A DNA stretch of 64,000 bases from JBFHIJ01 sp963678775. GTDB lineage: Bacteria > Bacteroidota > Ignavibacteria > Kapaibacteriales > UBA2268. A model generated the notes under the pieces. That model did no database searches. It was not told the DNA's origin and saw only the letters and a program-made list of their open reading frames with translations. Below are positions 8,554-16,291 of this stretch, one piece after another (position 1 is the first letter of the stretch; each line of letters opens with the position of its first letter). The position numbers and the translations under genes are program-made. The stretch spans positions 473,210-537,209 of the forward strand of contig CAXXGR010000010.1 of NCBI GenBank assembly GCA_963678775.2. The letters are read 5' to 3'.

Positions 8554-10137
8554 ATGGAAGATATAACAATGGGAAGTGTACAAAGTGTACCTACTAAAAT
8601 ACTTTTGGTTGATGATGAACCAGACGTAGAAGGTATGATAAAGCTCAAATTTAGGAAACAAATAAAAATAGGTAAGTACGAATTTTTATTTGCAGAAAAC
8701 GGTGAAGAAGCATTGAATAAACTTACTTCTAATCCAGATATAGAAATAGTAATTTCTGACATTAACATGCCTAAAATGGATGGTTTAACTCTTTTAAACC
8801 ATCTTAATCGACTTGATGGACTGATGAAAGCTATAATTGTATCTGCTTATGGAGACATGAAAAATATACGCACTGCTATGAACAGAGGTGCTTATGATTT
8901 CGTAACCAAACCAATAGACTTTGAAGATCTTACTATTACCATAGAGAAAACTAGAAATAATATCTTAGAGATTAGAAAAAAGAATATTGATTTAGAGCGC
9001 ACCGAATTAAATTTACAAGAATCTCTGGCTAGGAATTATGCAATAGTCAATACTGCTCAAGATGCTATAATAACCTTAGACAAGAATTTTATTATAGAAG
9101 CTGTCAATCCTGCAACTGAAATATTATTTGCATATTCAGCCAAAGAAATACTTGGGAACCATTTTAAATCTCTTTTCCATAAGCCTATTACTTCCTTGTG
9201 TGACGATGATAAAAAATGTTTTAATGGAATTAGCCTAGAAGGTTACGAAGCTGAGGCAATCAGAAAAGATAATAAAATATTTCCTGTAGATATTTCTATA
9301 AGTACTTTCAATATTCAGGATAGACAATATTATACTGTAATTCTGCGAGATATTACTATGCGTAAAAATGCAGAAAATATTCTTAAAGAGTATAATAATC
9401 GTTTAGAACAAGAGGTAGAAGAGAGGACTCTTGATTTAATACAGCTTAATAAAGAAAAAAATGAAATACTCGGAGTAGCCGCGCATGATTTAAAAAATCC
9501 ACTTTCCAGTATCAAAATGCTAGCAAAGTTTTTATGTGAAGATACAACTTTAACTTCATGTGATATAAAAGAATTTTCTAACGATATTTTAGAAACTTCG
9601 GAAAGAATGTTTGAACTTATTAAAAATTTACTTGATGTAAATGCAATTGAGGAAGGTAAAATACAAATATACCCTGAAAACTATTTACTAAAAGATATAT
9701 TTGCTCAATCGCTTAAACAGCATAAAGAGAATGCCCGTCAGAAAGAAATCGAATTGATTTATGATATTGATATGGAAGAGTCTATATTTTGCGATAGAAC
9801 ATATTGTGTTCAAATGAATGATAACTTGATTTCAAATGCAATTAAATATTCTCCTCATGGTAAAAAAGTATATATTTCATTTTTAAAAGACGATGAATAT
9901 TATACATTTTCTGTAAAAGATGAAGGTCCCGGAATTTCAGAGGAAGACCAAAAAAAACTATTCAAAAAGTTCTCGAAGCTTTCTGCAATACCTACAGGCG
10001 GAGAACACTCCACCGGTCTTGGTTTATCAATAGTTAAAAAATTAGCTGATTTAATGCAGGGAAATGTGTATTGCAATAGCATTTTAGGTGAAGGTTCTGA
10101 ATTTGTTCTGGAACTACCAGTCAAGAAATGCCAATAA
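8554..10137 (+). CDS. receiver-PAS-histidine kinase
   Basis: 527 residues from the ATG at 8554, one base after the preceding stop; a TTG-initiated extension back to 8506 would overlap the upstream gene and is not needed. Order: receiver domain (about 10-135) with phospho-acceptor Asp69 in 'ISDINMPKMDG' and Lys119 in 'TKPID'; coiled linker; PAS domain (about 165-275) with 'ILRDITMRKNAE' at its end; coiled coil; HisKA with His311 in 'AAHDLKNPLSS'; HATPase with 'NLISNAIKYSPHG', 'DEGPGIS' and 'STGLGLSIV'. All kinase elements are present. It has no membrane segment and no DNA-binding output, so its target is not encoded next to it. The receiver is a paralogue of that in the gene before (same VDDE...NGEEAL framework). 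It probably receives phosphate from the membrane kinase and passes the signal on through an unlinked regulator. Confidence 0.92.
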   Translation: MEDITMGSVQSVPTKILLVDDEPDVEGMIKLKFRKQIKIGKYEFLFAENGEEALNKLTSNPDIEIVISDINMPKMDGLTLLNHLNRLDGLMKAIIVSAYGDMKNIRTAMNRGAYDFVTKPIDFEDLTITIEKTRNNILEIRKKNIDLERTELNLQESLARNYAIVNTAQDAIITLDKNFIIEAVNPATEILFAYSAKEILGNHFKSLFHKPITSLCDDDKKCFNGISLEGYEAEAIRKDNKIFPVDISISTFNIQDRQYYTVILRDITMRKNAENILKEYNNRLEQEVEERTLDLIQLNKEKNEILGVAAHDLKNPLSSIKMLAKFLCEDTTLTSCDIKEFSNDILETSERMFELIKNLLDVNAIEEGKIQIYPENYLLKDIFAQSLKQHKENARQKEIELIYDIDMEESIFCDRTYCVQMNDNLISNAIKYSPHGKKVYISFLKDDEYYTFSVKDEGPGISEEDQKKLFKKFSKLSAIPTGGEHSTGLGLSIVKKLADLMQGNVYCNSILGEGSEFVLELPVKKCQ

Positions 10138-10347
10138 AGGTAGATGTTATATAGAAATAAGTGCTTTATAAAGTTGTAATACTATTTATGACTAAGCTAC
10201 AAATAGTAGTAGGATGCATAAATAATATTTGACGAACAGATATAAATAGAAATATTTGCTTTATGGATAAGATTTACTGTATAAAAAGCGTGATTGAGTT
10301 CAAAATTTTATATATTTGCTTTTTATATTATACTAAATGTGCAGAAT

Positions 10348-12492
10348 ATGACCGATATAAATATTGGATTGCAAGGATCCGTAACAATTTTAATTGTATG
10401 TTTAATAGCAGTTTTCTCTTTAAGCTATTATTATTACAAAAGAACTATTCCGAATGTCTCTAAAACCAAGAAAATTATACTCAGAATATTAAGGTTCTTG
10501 AGTCTCTTTTTGTTAATATTGATACTATTTGAGCCTGTAATATACACAACATCTACTGATATTATAAATCCTCATCCAGTAGTCTTCATAGACAACAGTG
10601 CGTCTGTAAATATGGAAAATGACACACCTGACAAAATCAATACTCTAATTAGTAATTTAGATTTAGAAGATAAAGATTACTATTATTTTGATTCAAAAGC
10701 TTATCCTAAATCTGACAAGGATAATGATTATAAAGGTCAGTATACTGATATTTCTTCTGTTTTTGAAAAAGTAAAAGATATAGAAGTCTCTGAGAATATT
10801 AGTTCTGTTGTAGTCGTAACTGATGGTGCTTTTAACAAAGGTATTAATCCTGAATATGCAATTGAAAATTTGAATTTACCGGTAGTAACTATCGGAGTAG
10901 GGGAAGAAAAGTCTTATTCTGATATTATTGCCAAGTCTATGTTATATAATGATATATCTTATATTAATAATGATATTCCTATTTTAGCCAAATTGCAGTT
11001 TTCAAACATAAAAATTGACTCTATTGACGTTCATCTACTAATTGATAATAAGTTGCAACAAACTAAAAGAATAAGCATATCAAAAAATATCGAAGATAAT
11101 TATGTAGAATTTACATATAACGACTCTTTACCCGGAAAGAAAAAAATTACTATAAAAGTAGATACATTGTCAGTCGAATCAAATAAACAGAACAACAATA
11201 TCTCAAATTATATTAACATACTCGATAACAAAAAGCGAGTTAGTATTTTTGCTTCAGCTCCAAGCCCAGATGTTTCTTTTATCAATCAATTTTTGTCAAC
11301 TTCGAAGCAGTATATAGTTTCTAATTATATAAAAAAGAATGCCAAAGAGTGGTATACTATACCTACAAAGTCAAAGATTACTGCTACTGATATTTTTGTA
11401 TTGATTGATTTTCCTGCAAATAATATTGAAGACAATATCATTCAAGGAATAGCAGAGCAGCTTGCAAATAATAAAAGTGTTATGTACATAGCAGGGAAGC
11501 ATGTAACTAAATCAAAAATTAAAGACATTGAAAAATATTTACCATTTACTATGGTCTCAGATTCTCGAAACGAGTTTTTAGCGTCAATTAATTTCAATGA
11601 AAATGCTAAAGCTAACTCAATATTTGCAATTAATAGATTGCCAAATGACAACTACCTTGAAGACTTACCTCCCTTGTATAAAACTGAGGCTTTTTATAAA
11701 GCCAAACCAGATGCAAACATATATGCTGATTTTAAAGTCAACAGTGTTAAAATTGAAGAACCTACCATTGTCAGTAAAGCTAACAACTTATCCAGATCAT
11801 GGGCATTTCTCGCTTACGGATTATATAGATGGGAGATGATTGATGCAAGCTATAATAGTGGTAGTAACTATTTAAGTGATTTTAAATATTATAACGCTCT
11901 GATGGATAATGTCTTTAAATGGCTCTCTATATCTGATAAAAAAGATAGATTTATTGTTAAAACAGATAAAAATATATATCAAAGTAATGAATTCATCGAA
12001 GTAAATGCTCAAATCTATGATGACAAGTACGAACCATTAGATGATATGCTGATAAAGGCTACTTTAAAAGCTAAAGAATTTGAAAAAGAAATTATTCTAA
12101 AAAATATCAATAATGGAAGATATGTTACAAGTGTGGAAGGCTTGTCAGAAGGCGACTATAGCCTACAAGTGACTGCGTTCACTGAAAATAATGATTCATA
12201 TCTTAAAACTGCTACTTCTTTTAGTATTGAGACATTTCAAGTAGAAAATAGACACTATGGCCTCAAAAGGACATTGTTAGAGAGAATCTCAGAGGCTACA
12301 GGTGGAGTTTATATGCATATTGATAATACAGCCACTCTCCAAGAGGTTTTAGCTAAAGAATTCAAAGGGGCAGATAAACAAATCAGCATGACTAATGAGA
12401 CTAATATATGGAATTCTTCTTTTATCTTAGTTTTTGTAATCATTCTTCTATCTGCAGAATGGTTCTTTAGAAAAAGATTTGGTATGCTTTAA
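10348..12492 (+). CDS. membrane protein with VWA-like domain (BatA / glutamine-amidotransferase-like family)
   Basis: About 714 residues from the ATG at 10348; a TTG at 10294 would add 18 residues in front of the first helix. Two membrane helices near the start (about 8-25 and 43-62, 'SLFLLILILFEPVIY') are followed by a VWA-like fold beginning 'VVFIDNSASV', which resembles the D-x-S-x-S metal site, and 'VVTDGAFNKG'. A large beta-rich extracytoplasmic region follows, then a last helix ending 'AEWFFRKRFGML'. This helix-VWA-helix layout with a C-terminal EW-x-RKR-x-G-L tail is typical of uncharacterised Bacteroidota/Ignavibacteria membrane proteins related to BatA or the membrane glutamine-amidotransferase-like group. 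A role in envelope stress or oxidative tolerance is only inferred from family resemblance. Its stop overlaps that of the convergent DUF5683 gene by a few bases. Confidence 0.75.
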   Translation: MTDINIGLQGSVTILIVCLIAVFSLSYYYYKRTIPNVSKTKKIILRILRFLSLFLLILILFEPVIYTTSTDIINPHPVVFIDNSASVNMENDTPDKINTLISNLDLEDKDYYYFDSKAYPKSDKDNDYKGQYTDISSVFEKVKDIEVSENISSVVVVTDGAFNKGINPEYAIENLNLPVVTIGVGEEKSYSDIIAKSMLYNDISYINNDIPILAKLQFSNIKIDSIDVHLLIDNKLQQTKRISISKNIEDNYVEFTYNDSLPGKKKITIKVDTLSVESNKQNNNISNYINILDNKKRVSIFASAPSPDVSFINQFLSTSKQYIVSNYIKKNAKEWYTIPTKSKITATDIFVLIDFPANNIEDNIIQGIAEQLANNKSVMYIAGKHVTKSKIKDIEKYLPFTMVSDSRNEFLASINFNENAKANSIFAINRLPNDNYLEDLPPLYKTEAFYKAKPDANIYADFKVNSVKIEEPTIVSKANNLSRSWAFLAYGLYRWEMIDASYNSGSNYLSDFKYYNALMDNVFKWLSISDKKDRFIVKTDKNIYQSNEFIEVNAQIYDDKYEPLDDMLIKATLKAKEFEKEIILKNINNGRYVTSVEGLSEGDYSLQVTAFTENNDSYLKTATSFSIETFQVENRHYGLKRTLLERISEATGGVYMHIDNTATLQEVLAKEFKGADKQISMTNETNIWNSSFILVFVIILLSAEWFFRKRFGML

Positions 12493-12992
12493 AATTGAAT
12501 AGATAAAAGAAGAGAAGGATAGCCATATTTATTAGGGAAATGTCCTAATTTGATTTCATCTGTCACATCAAACTCAAACAAGTGGGCGCCTACATACGCA
12601 TCTATTGCTGAGAGAACGTGAATACCTAGCATATAAAATGCTGTCTGATCACGGTTGTTATGATATGCTTCCATATTTGCTTCGAGTCTTGATATGACAT
12701 AATCATCATCTCCTCTATCTTTTGCTGCTTCATATTCATTTCTAGCAGAAGTATATTTGCTGTGATTGTCAATCAAAATATAAATGAAGGTAGCCTCAGT
12801 TCCTAAAAACAAAGCGGACTTAAAGTAGGACTCTACGTAATATTGTCCCCAGCCTGGTAATAGAGCAGACTTAATCGTAGCAACAGTCGGAGATTTTAAA
12901 CTTTGATTAGATATTTCGCTTATGGTAGAGTCTTCTGCATGTAGTGATATGGAGAAGAAATAAAATATAATTATAATGTAGAGTCTTTTCAT
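12489..12992 (-). CDS. DUF5683-family exported protein
   Basis: About 167 residues from the ATG at 12992, which starts a clear signal peptide (Met-Lys-Arg-Leu, hydrophobic run, cleavage near Ala-Glu-Asp). A longer frame from 13031 would begin inside a terminator hairpin and is unlikely. The mature N-terminal part contains 'SALLPGWGQYY', the characteristic loop of DUF5683, followed by a hydrophobic helix ('ALFLGTEATFIYILI'), a charged segment rich in Glu, Lys and Asn, and a second helix around 'MLGIHVLSAIDAYVGAHL'. Proteins of this family are found in Bacteroidota and relatives and have no assigned biochemical role; they probably sit in or near a membrane. The gene converges with the VWA-like gene, sharing four bases at the stops. 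Confidence 0.8.
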   Translation of the reverse strand: MKRLYIIIIFYFFSISLHAEDSTISEISNQSLKSPTVATIKSALLPGWGQYYVESYFKSALFLGTEATFIYILIDNHSKYTSARNEYEAAKDRGDDDYVISRLEANMEAYHNNRDQTAFYMLGIHVLSAIDAYVGAHLFEFDVTDEIKLGHFPNKYGYPSLLLSIQF

Positions 12993-13019
12993 AGATAGAA
13001 TTCTGAGAATATTTGTGAA

Positions 13020-13048
13020 AATAGCCGACATAGAAAATGCCGGCTATT
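13020..13048 (-). terminator. rho-independent terminator after ridA
   Basis: Arms 13020-13031 and 13037-13048 pair over 12 bp (one G-U wobble) around a 5-base loop, followed on the minus strand by TTTC. It lies 18 bases after the ridA stop and before the DUF5683 start, so it separates the two transcripts. Confidence 0.75.
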
Positions 13049-13065
13049 ATTACTAAAATTGTATA

Positions 13066-13446
13066 TTATAATACAGCTATAGCTTCGATTTCAACCATTA
13101 CATCCAAAGGCAATTTAGCAACTTGATAAGCTGCTCTTGCCGGTTTTGATTCACCGAAGTATTCGTTATAAATCTTGTTTACTGTAGCAAAGTCAGCCAT
13201 ATCTTTAAGTAATACAGTTGTTTTAACTACATTATTATAATCCGCTCCAGCTGCTTCTAGGATAGCTCCTAAATTTTTGCAAGACTGATGCGCTTGTTCT
13301 GTTATATTATCACCTGCTAATTTTCCATCAGCAGTGTAAGGGATTTGTCCTGAGATAAATAATAATTTACCTTCTGCGATAATTGCTTGAGAATATGGTC
13401 CTATAGGAGCCGGAGCATTTTCAGTAAAAACGATTTCTTTAGTCAT
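13066..13446 (-). CDS. ridA: RidA family enamine/imine deaminase
   Basis: 126 residues, the usual length of the RidA/YjgF/UK114 family. RidA hydrolyses reactive enamine/imine intermediates (for example 2-aminoacrylate released by PLP enzymes) to keto acids plus ammonia, protecting PLP enzymes in the cytosol. The sequence shows the whole family pattern: 'APAPIGPYSQA' near the start, 'LFISGQIP', 'NLGAILEAAGA', 'VVKTTVLLKDM', and the C-terminal signature 'PARAAYQVAKLP' carrying the substrate-carboxylate Arg, followed by 'VEIEAIAVL' with the conserved Glu. It lies eight bases after the ROK kinase gene on the same strand and is the last gene before a strong terminator. The location close to gcvPA (a PLP enzyme) is suggestive but may be chance. 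Confidence 0.95.
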   Translation of the reverse strand: MTKEIVFTENAPAPIGPYSQAIIAEGKLLFISGQIPYTADGKLAGDNITEQAHQSCKNLGAILEAAGADYNNVVKTTVLLKDMADFATVNKIYNEYFGESKPARAAYQVAKLPLDVMVEIEAIAVL

Positions 13447-13454
13447 TTTATCCT

Positions 13455-14378
13455 CTACATTTTATTATGTTGAACATCTGTATAATATCTTTCTAATAAA
13501 GCAGCACCGGTAATACCAGCGTTGCTAGAAAATTTAGCTTTTAATAAGTTGAATTTGTTTGTAACGTTCGGCAAAGCTCTTTGCGCTATAGTTTCACGTG
13601 TAGTTTTAAAGAGTTCTTCACCCAAATGGCTCAACCCACCTCCGATTACAACGTTATAAATCCCTAAAAGATTCATGGCAGAGGCAATACCCACCCCTAA
13701 AATATCGCCACAGATATTTAAACATTTAATAGCGTCTGCATCATTATCCATAGCTCTGCTATGAAGTTCTTTTATTCCTGAGACAGGCTTTGTAGCAAAA
13801 GAGTTCATCAATTTAATGATATGCTTTTTACCCAGATATTCTTCTAATGTCCCTCTTCTAAATTCACGTGAAAAATCTCTATCATCATTAAAATTAATTA
13901 TAGTATGACCAATTTCACCTGCATTTCTGTCAGAACCTAAGAATATTTTCTTCTCGGAAATAATAGTGCCGCCAACACCTGTTCCAAGCGTTATATAAAT
14001 AAAATCTTTAAACTCTTTACCTGCACCAGCATACATTTCAGCCAGTGAAGCAGCATTAGAGTCATTTTCCAAATATACTTTAATGTCTACTTTGCTTTCT
14101 ATATGGTTTTTCAGGTTAAACCCATCAAGCAATGGTATATTAGGAGAGACAATAATCTCACCTTCACAACTAATAGTTCCGGGTATACCTATACCAATAT
14201 AGTTGCAACAAATATATTCTTGTTTTAAATATGTAATAATATCAATGACTTCAGCAGCAAACTTCTCAATATCAGATACAGATTTAGTTCTAATTGAGGA
14301 TTGTTCAACCATGTTTAAGTCATTATCCAGCACTCCATATTTTATAGAAGTACCGCCTATGTCAATGCCGAAATACAT
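13455..14378 (-). CDS. ROK family sugar kinase (glucokinase-like), lacking the zinc cysteines
   Basis: 307 residues. ROK proteins here are most often glucokinases feeding glucose 6-phosphate into glycolysis, although N-acetyl sugar kinases look alike. Visible: phosphate loop 'FGIDIGGTSIKYG' at the N-terminus; sugar-binding and catalytic 'LENDSNAASLAE' with the general-base Asp; 'TLGTGVGGTII'; 'NAGEIGH' with the Glu-x-Gly-His of ROK kinases; and the adenosine motif 'VIGGGLSHLGEELF'. Odd: after 'EIGH' the usual CxCGxxGCxE zinc site is replaced by a cysteine-free stretch ('REFRRGTLEEYLG'), so structural zinc is probably absent. The start has GGGG eight bases upstream. A terminator hairpin ends 12 bases before the start codon, which suggests independent or attenuated expression from ftsB. 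ridA follows after eight bases. Confidence 0.88.
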   Translation of the reverse strand: MYFGIDIGGTSIKYGVLDNDLNMVEQSSIRTKSVSDIEKFAAEVIDIITYLKQEYICCNYIGIGIPGTISCEGEIIVSPNIPLLDGFNLKNHIESKVDIKVYLENDSNAASLAEMYAGAGKEFKDFIYITLGTGVGGTIISEKKIFLGSDRNAGEIGHTIINFNDDRDFSREFRRGTLEEYLGKKHIIKLMNSFATKPVSGIKELHSRAMDNDADAIKCLNICGDILGVGIASAMNLLGIYNVVIGGGLSHLGEELFKTTRETIAQRALPNVTNKFNLLKAKFSSNAGITGAALLERYYTDVQHNKM

Positions 14379-14390
14379 AGTACCCCATAC

Positions 14391-14417
14391 AAAAAGAGGG
14401 ACAATAGTTAGTCCCTC
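14391..14417 (-). terminator. terminator hairpin between ftsB-like and ROK genes
   Basis: GAGGGAC (14396-14402) pairs with GTCCCTC (14411-14417) around an 8-base loop; on the minus strand it is followed by five T (14395-14391). It ends only 12 bases before the ROK start codon, so it either closes the upstream transcript or works as a leader attenuator. Confidence 0.75.
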
Positions 14418-14447
14418 AAAGATAAAGATATTTTAGCAAAAACGCTA

Positions 14448-14759
14448 TTATTTACTTTTAAAAAAAATAATATTTTCACCTTTTTTGACCAATCCGTATT
14501 CTTCACGAGCCAGTCTTTCGATTTCTCTATTATTAGTTTTTAAATTGAATATTTCTCGCTTTAAGCTATCGGACTCTTGTTTCAGATGATACATATCAGC
14601 ATGTAATGAATTATAAGTACTTAAGAGAGAAAGTCTCTTATAAATACCATATTCTGAAAAGGCAAGAGTCATTAATACAATCGCCATGAAAGAGAATAAA
14701 GCCATCTTACGTTTGTTTAGAGGCCTTTCGCTTATAGATTTTAAAATATCAATTAACAT
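14448..14759 (-). CDS. FtsB/DivIC-family septum formation protein
   Basis: 103 residues with the typical build of the small bitopic division protein FtsB/DivIC: a short basic cytoplasmic N-terminus, one membrane helix (about 19-38, 'MALFSFMAIVLMTLAFSEYG'), a leucine-zipper-like coiled coil (about 45-80, 'HLKQESDSLKREIFNLK') and a short conserved tail ending 'LAREEYGLVKKGENIIFF'. The family forms a complex with FtsL and FtsQ/DivIB and helps recruit and activate septal peptidoglycan synthesis. The 'REEYG(L/M)xKxGE' ending is the strongest family hallmark. It starts eight bases after the gcvPA stop, so the two are co-transcribed, and is followed by a terminator. Confidence in the family is high; whether it is called FtsB or DivIC is a naming question. 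Confidence 0.9.
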   Translation of the reverse strand: MLIDILKSISERPLNKRKMALFSFMAIVLMTLAFSEYGIYKRLSLLSTYNSLHADMYHLKQESDSLKREIFNLKTNNREIERLAREEYGLVKKGENIIFFKSK

Positions 14760-14767
14760 TGCTTATT

Positions 14768-16114
14768 TTATAAATTTGCCAAAAATTCAACAAAAGTATC
14801 CATTTCTTCTTTAGTACGTTTTTCAGTAACTGCAACTAATAGCCCTTCTTTACAGCCCTCAAATCTAGTAGTATCTAAACCTGGTAAAAATCCTTTTTCA
14901 ACTCCTTTTGCAATTATTTCTTTTGCGGGTATTGGAGTTTCTACTAAAAATTCATTGAAGAAAGGTTTATCAAAAGCTAATTTAAAACCTTTTAGTTCAG
15001 ATATTTTATTAGCTAAATAGTGAGCTCTCTGGAAAGACTGGTCAGCAACTTCTTTAATGCCTTGCTTACCCATAGTTTCTAAATAAACTGTAGCCATAAG
15101 CATAAATAAGCCTTGATTAGTACAGATGTTAGAGGTAGCTTTTTCGCGTTTTATTTGCTGTTCGCGAGTTTGTAATGTAAGCACATAACCTCTTTTTCCT
15201 TCAGAATCTTGAGTCATACCTGCTAATCTGCCAGGTATTTTTCTTACGAATTTTTGTTTGCAAGCAAACAAGCCTAAATAAGGACCTCCAAAGCTAACAG
15301 GAATACCAAAGACTTGACCTTCACCGATTACGATATCCGCATCGTAGTTACCAGGGGCTTCAAGTATACCAAGAGACATAGGATTTACACAAACAATAAA
15401 CATTGCTTTTGTAGCATGAACAACTTCTTCCAAAGATCTGACATTTTCAATAACGCCGTAAGCATTTGGTTGTTGGACTATTACGCCTGCAGTTTTATCA
15501 CTGATAGCAGCCTTTAAAGCTTCGATATCAGCAGAGCCATCTTCAGATATAAATTCTTTAAAAGTATATTCTCTTCCGGCACAAGATGTATGCATAACCA
15601 TTGTATAATTAGGGTTCAATTTACCTGCTATAAGAAATTCAGTTTTACGAGTTTGAGCATGAGCCATGTGGCATGCTTCTGCTACAGCAGATCCTGCATC
15701 ATACATCGAAGCATTGGCTACGTCCATGCCTGTAAGCTCAGCTATAAGAGTTTGGAATTCATACATTACCTGCAGAGTTCCTTGCGAAACTTCCGCTTGA
15801 TAAGGCGTGTATGCAGTTTTAAATTCAGAGCGATCGGAAATAGTGCCAATAATGGCAGGTATAAAGTGATCGTATGCTCCACCACCCATGAAATTTATAT
15901 TTTGATCAGACGTTACGTTTTTATTTGCGTAGGTATTTAATAATTTTACTACTTCATACTCTGATAATTGAGGTAATAAATTTAATTCGCCTTTGAACCT
16001 AACGTTTTCAGGAATTTTTGCAATAAGTTCTTCAAAACTATTTACACCAATTTTACTTAGCATTTCCTGACGTTCGGTGTCTGTATTAGGTACGAATGCC
16101 ATTTTATTCTCCAA
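14768..16114 (-). CDS. gcvPA: glycine dehydrogenase (decarboxylating) subunit 1
   Basis: 448 residues, the normal length of the N-terminal (alpha) subunit of the split P-protein of the glycine cleavage system. With subunit 2 (GcvPB) it decarboxylates glycine using PLP and transfers the aminomethyl group to the lipoyl group of GcvH. The whole family pattern is visible: 'FMGGGAYDHFIPA' near residue 75, 'TAYTPYQAEVSQGTLQ', 'ANASMYDAGSAVAEA', 'IGEGQVFGIPVSFGGPY', 'GRLAGMT' and 'TSNICTNQGLF'. The PLP-binding lysine lies in the PB subunit and is not expected here. gcvPB, gcvT and gcvH are not in this window, so the complex is encoded at more than one locus. The ATG at 16114 is preceded by GGAG. ftsB-like follows directly. 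Confidence 0.96.
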   Translation of the reverse strand: MENKMAFVPNTDTERQEMLSKIGVNSFEELIAKIPENVRFKGELNLLPQLSEYEVVKLLNTYANKNVTSDQNINFMGGGAYDHFIPAIIGTISDRSEFKTAYTPYQAEVSQGTLQVMYEFQTLIAELTGMDVANASMYDAGSAVAEACHMAHAQTRKTEFLIAGKLNPNYTMVMHTSCAGREYTFKEFISEDGSADIEALKAAISDKTAGVIVQQPNAYGVIENVRSLEEVVHATKAMFIVCVNPMSLGILEAPGNYDADIVIGEGQVFGIPVSFGGPYLGLFACKQKFVRKIPGRLAGMTQDSEGKRGYVLTLQTREQQIKREKATSNICTNQGLFMLMATVYLETMGKQGIKEVADQSFQRAHYLANKISELKGFKLAFDKPFFNEFLVETPIPAKEIIAKGVEKGFLPGLDTTRFEGCKEGLLVAVTEKRTKEEMDTFVEFLANL

Positions 16115-16291
16115 AAAGTTAATAGCTTATATTAGCAAATATTATCGACAAAATTAGTTGATAAAATCGTATTATCCAAATAAACTATAGACAAATCAAA
16201 GAAATATAATAGAATTGTTTTTTTACTAAACTTATTTTGAAATGCTTCGTCTAATAGCGTGTCTAGCAATAAAAATATTAGCGAGGAAATG

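Noticed and set aside
10180..10208. Hairpin TACTATTT/AAATAGTA after the receiver-PAS-kinase gene
   Set aside because: 8-bp AT stem with a 13-base loop and no T-run; too weak to call a terminator.
10263..10463. Short plus-strand frame overlapping the VWA-like gene start
   Set aside because: Overlaps the real gene in another frame and has no family features.
15590..15940. 116-codon frame antisense to gcvPA
   Set aside because: Shadow of gcvPA; Cys/His/Arg-rich composition typical of an antisense frame.
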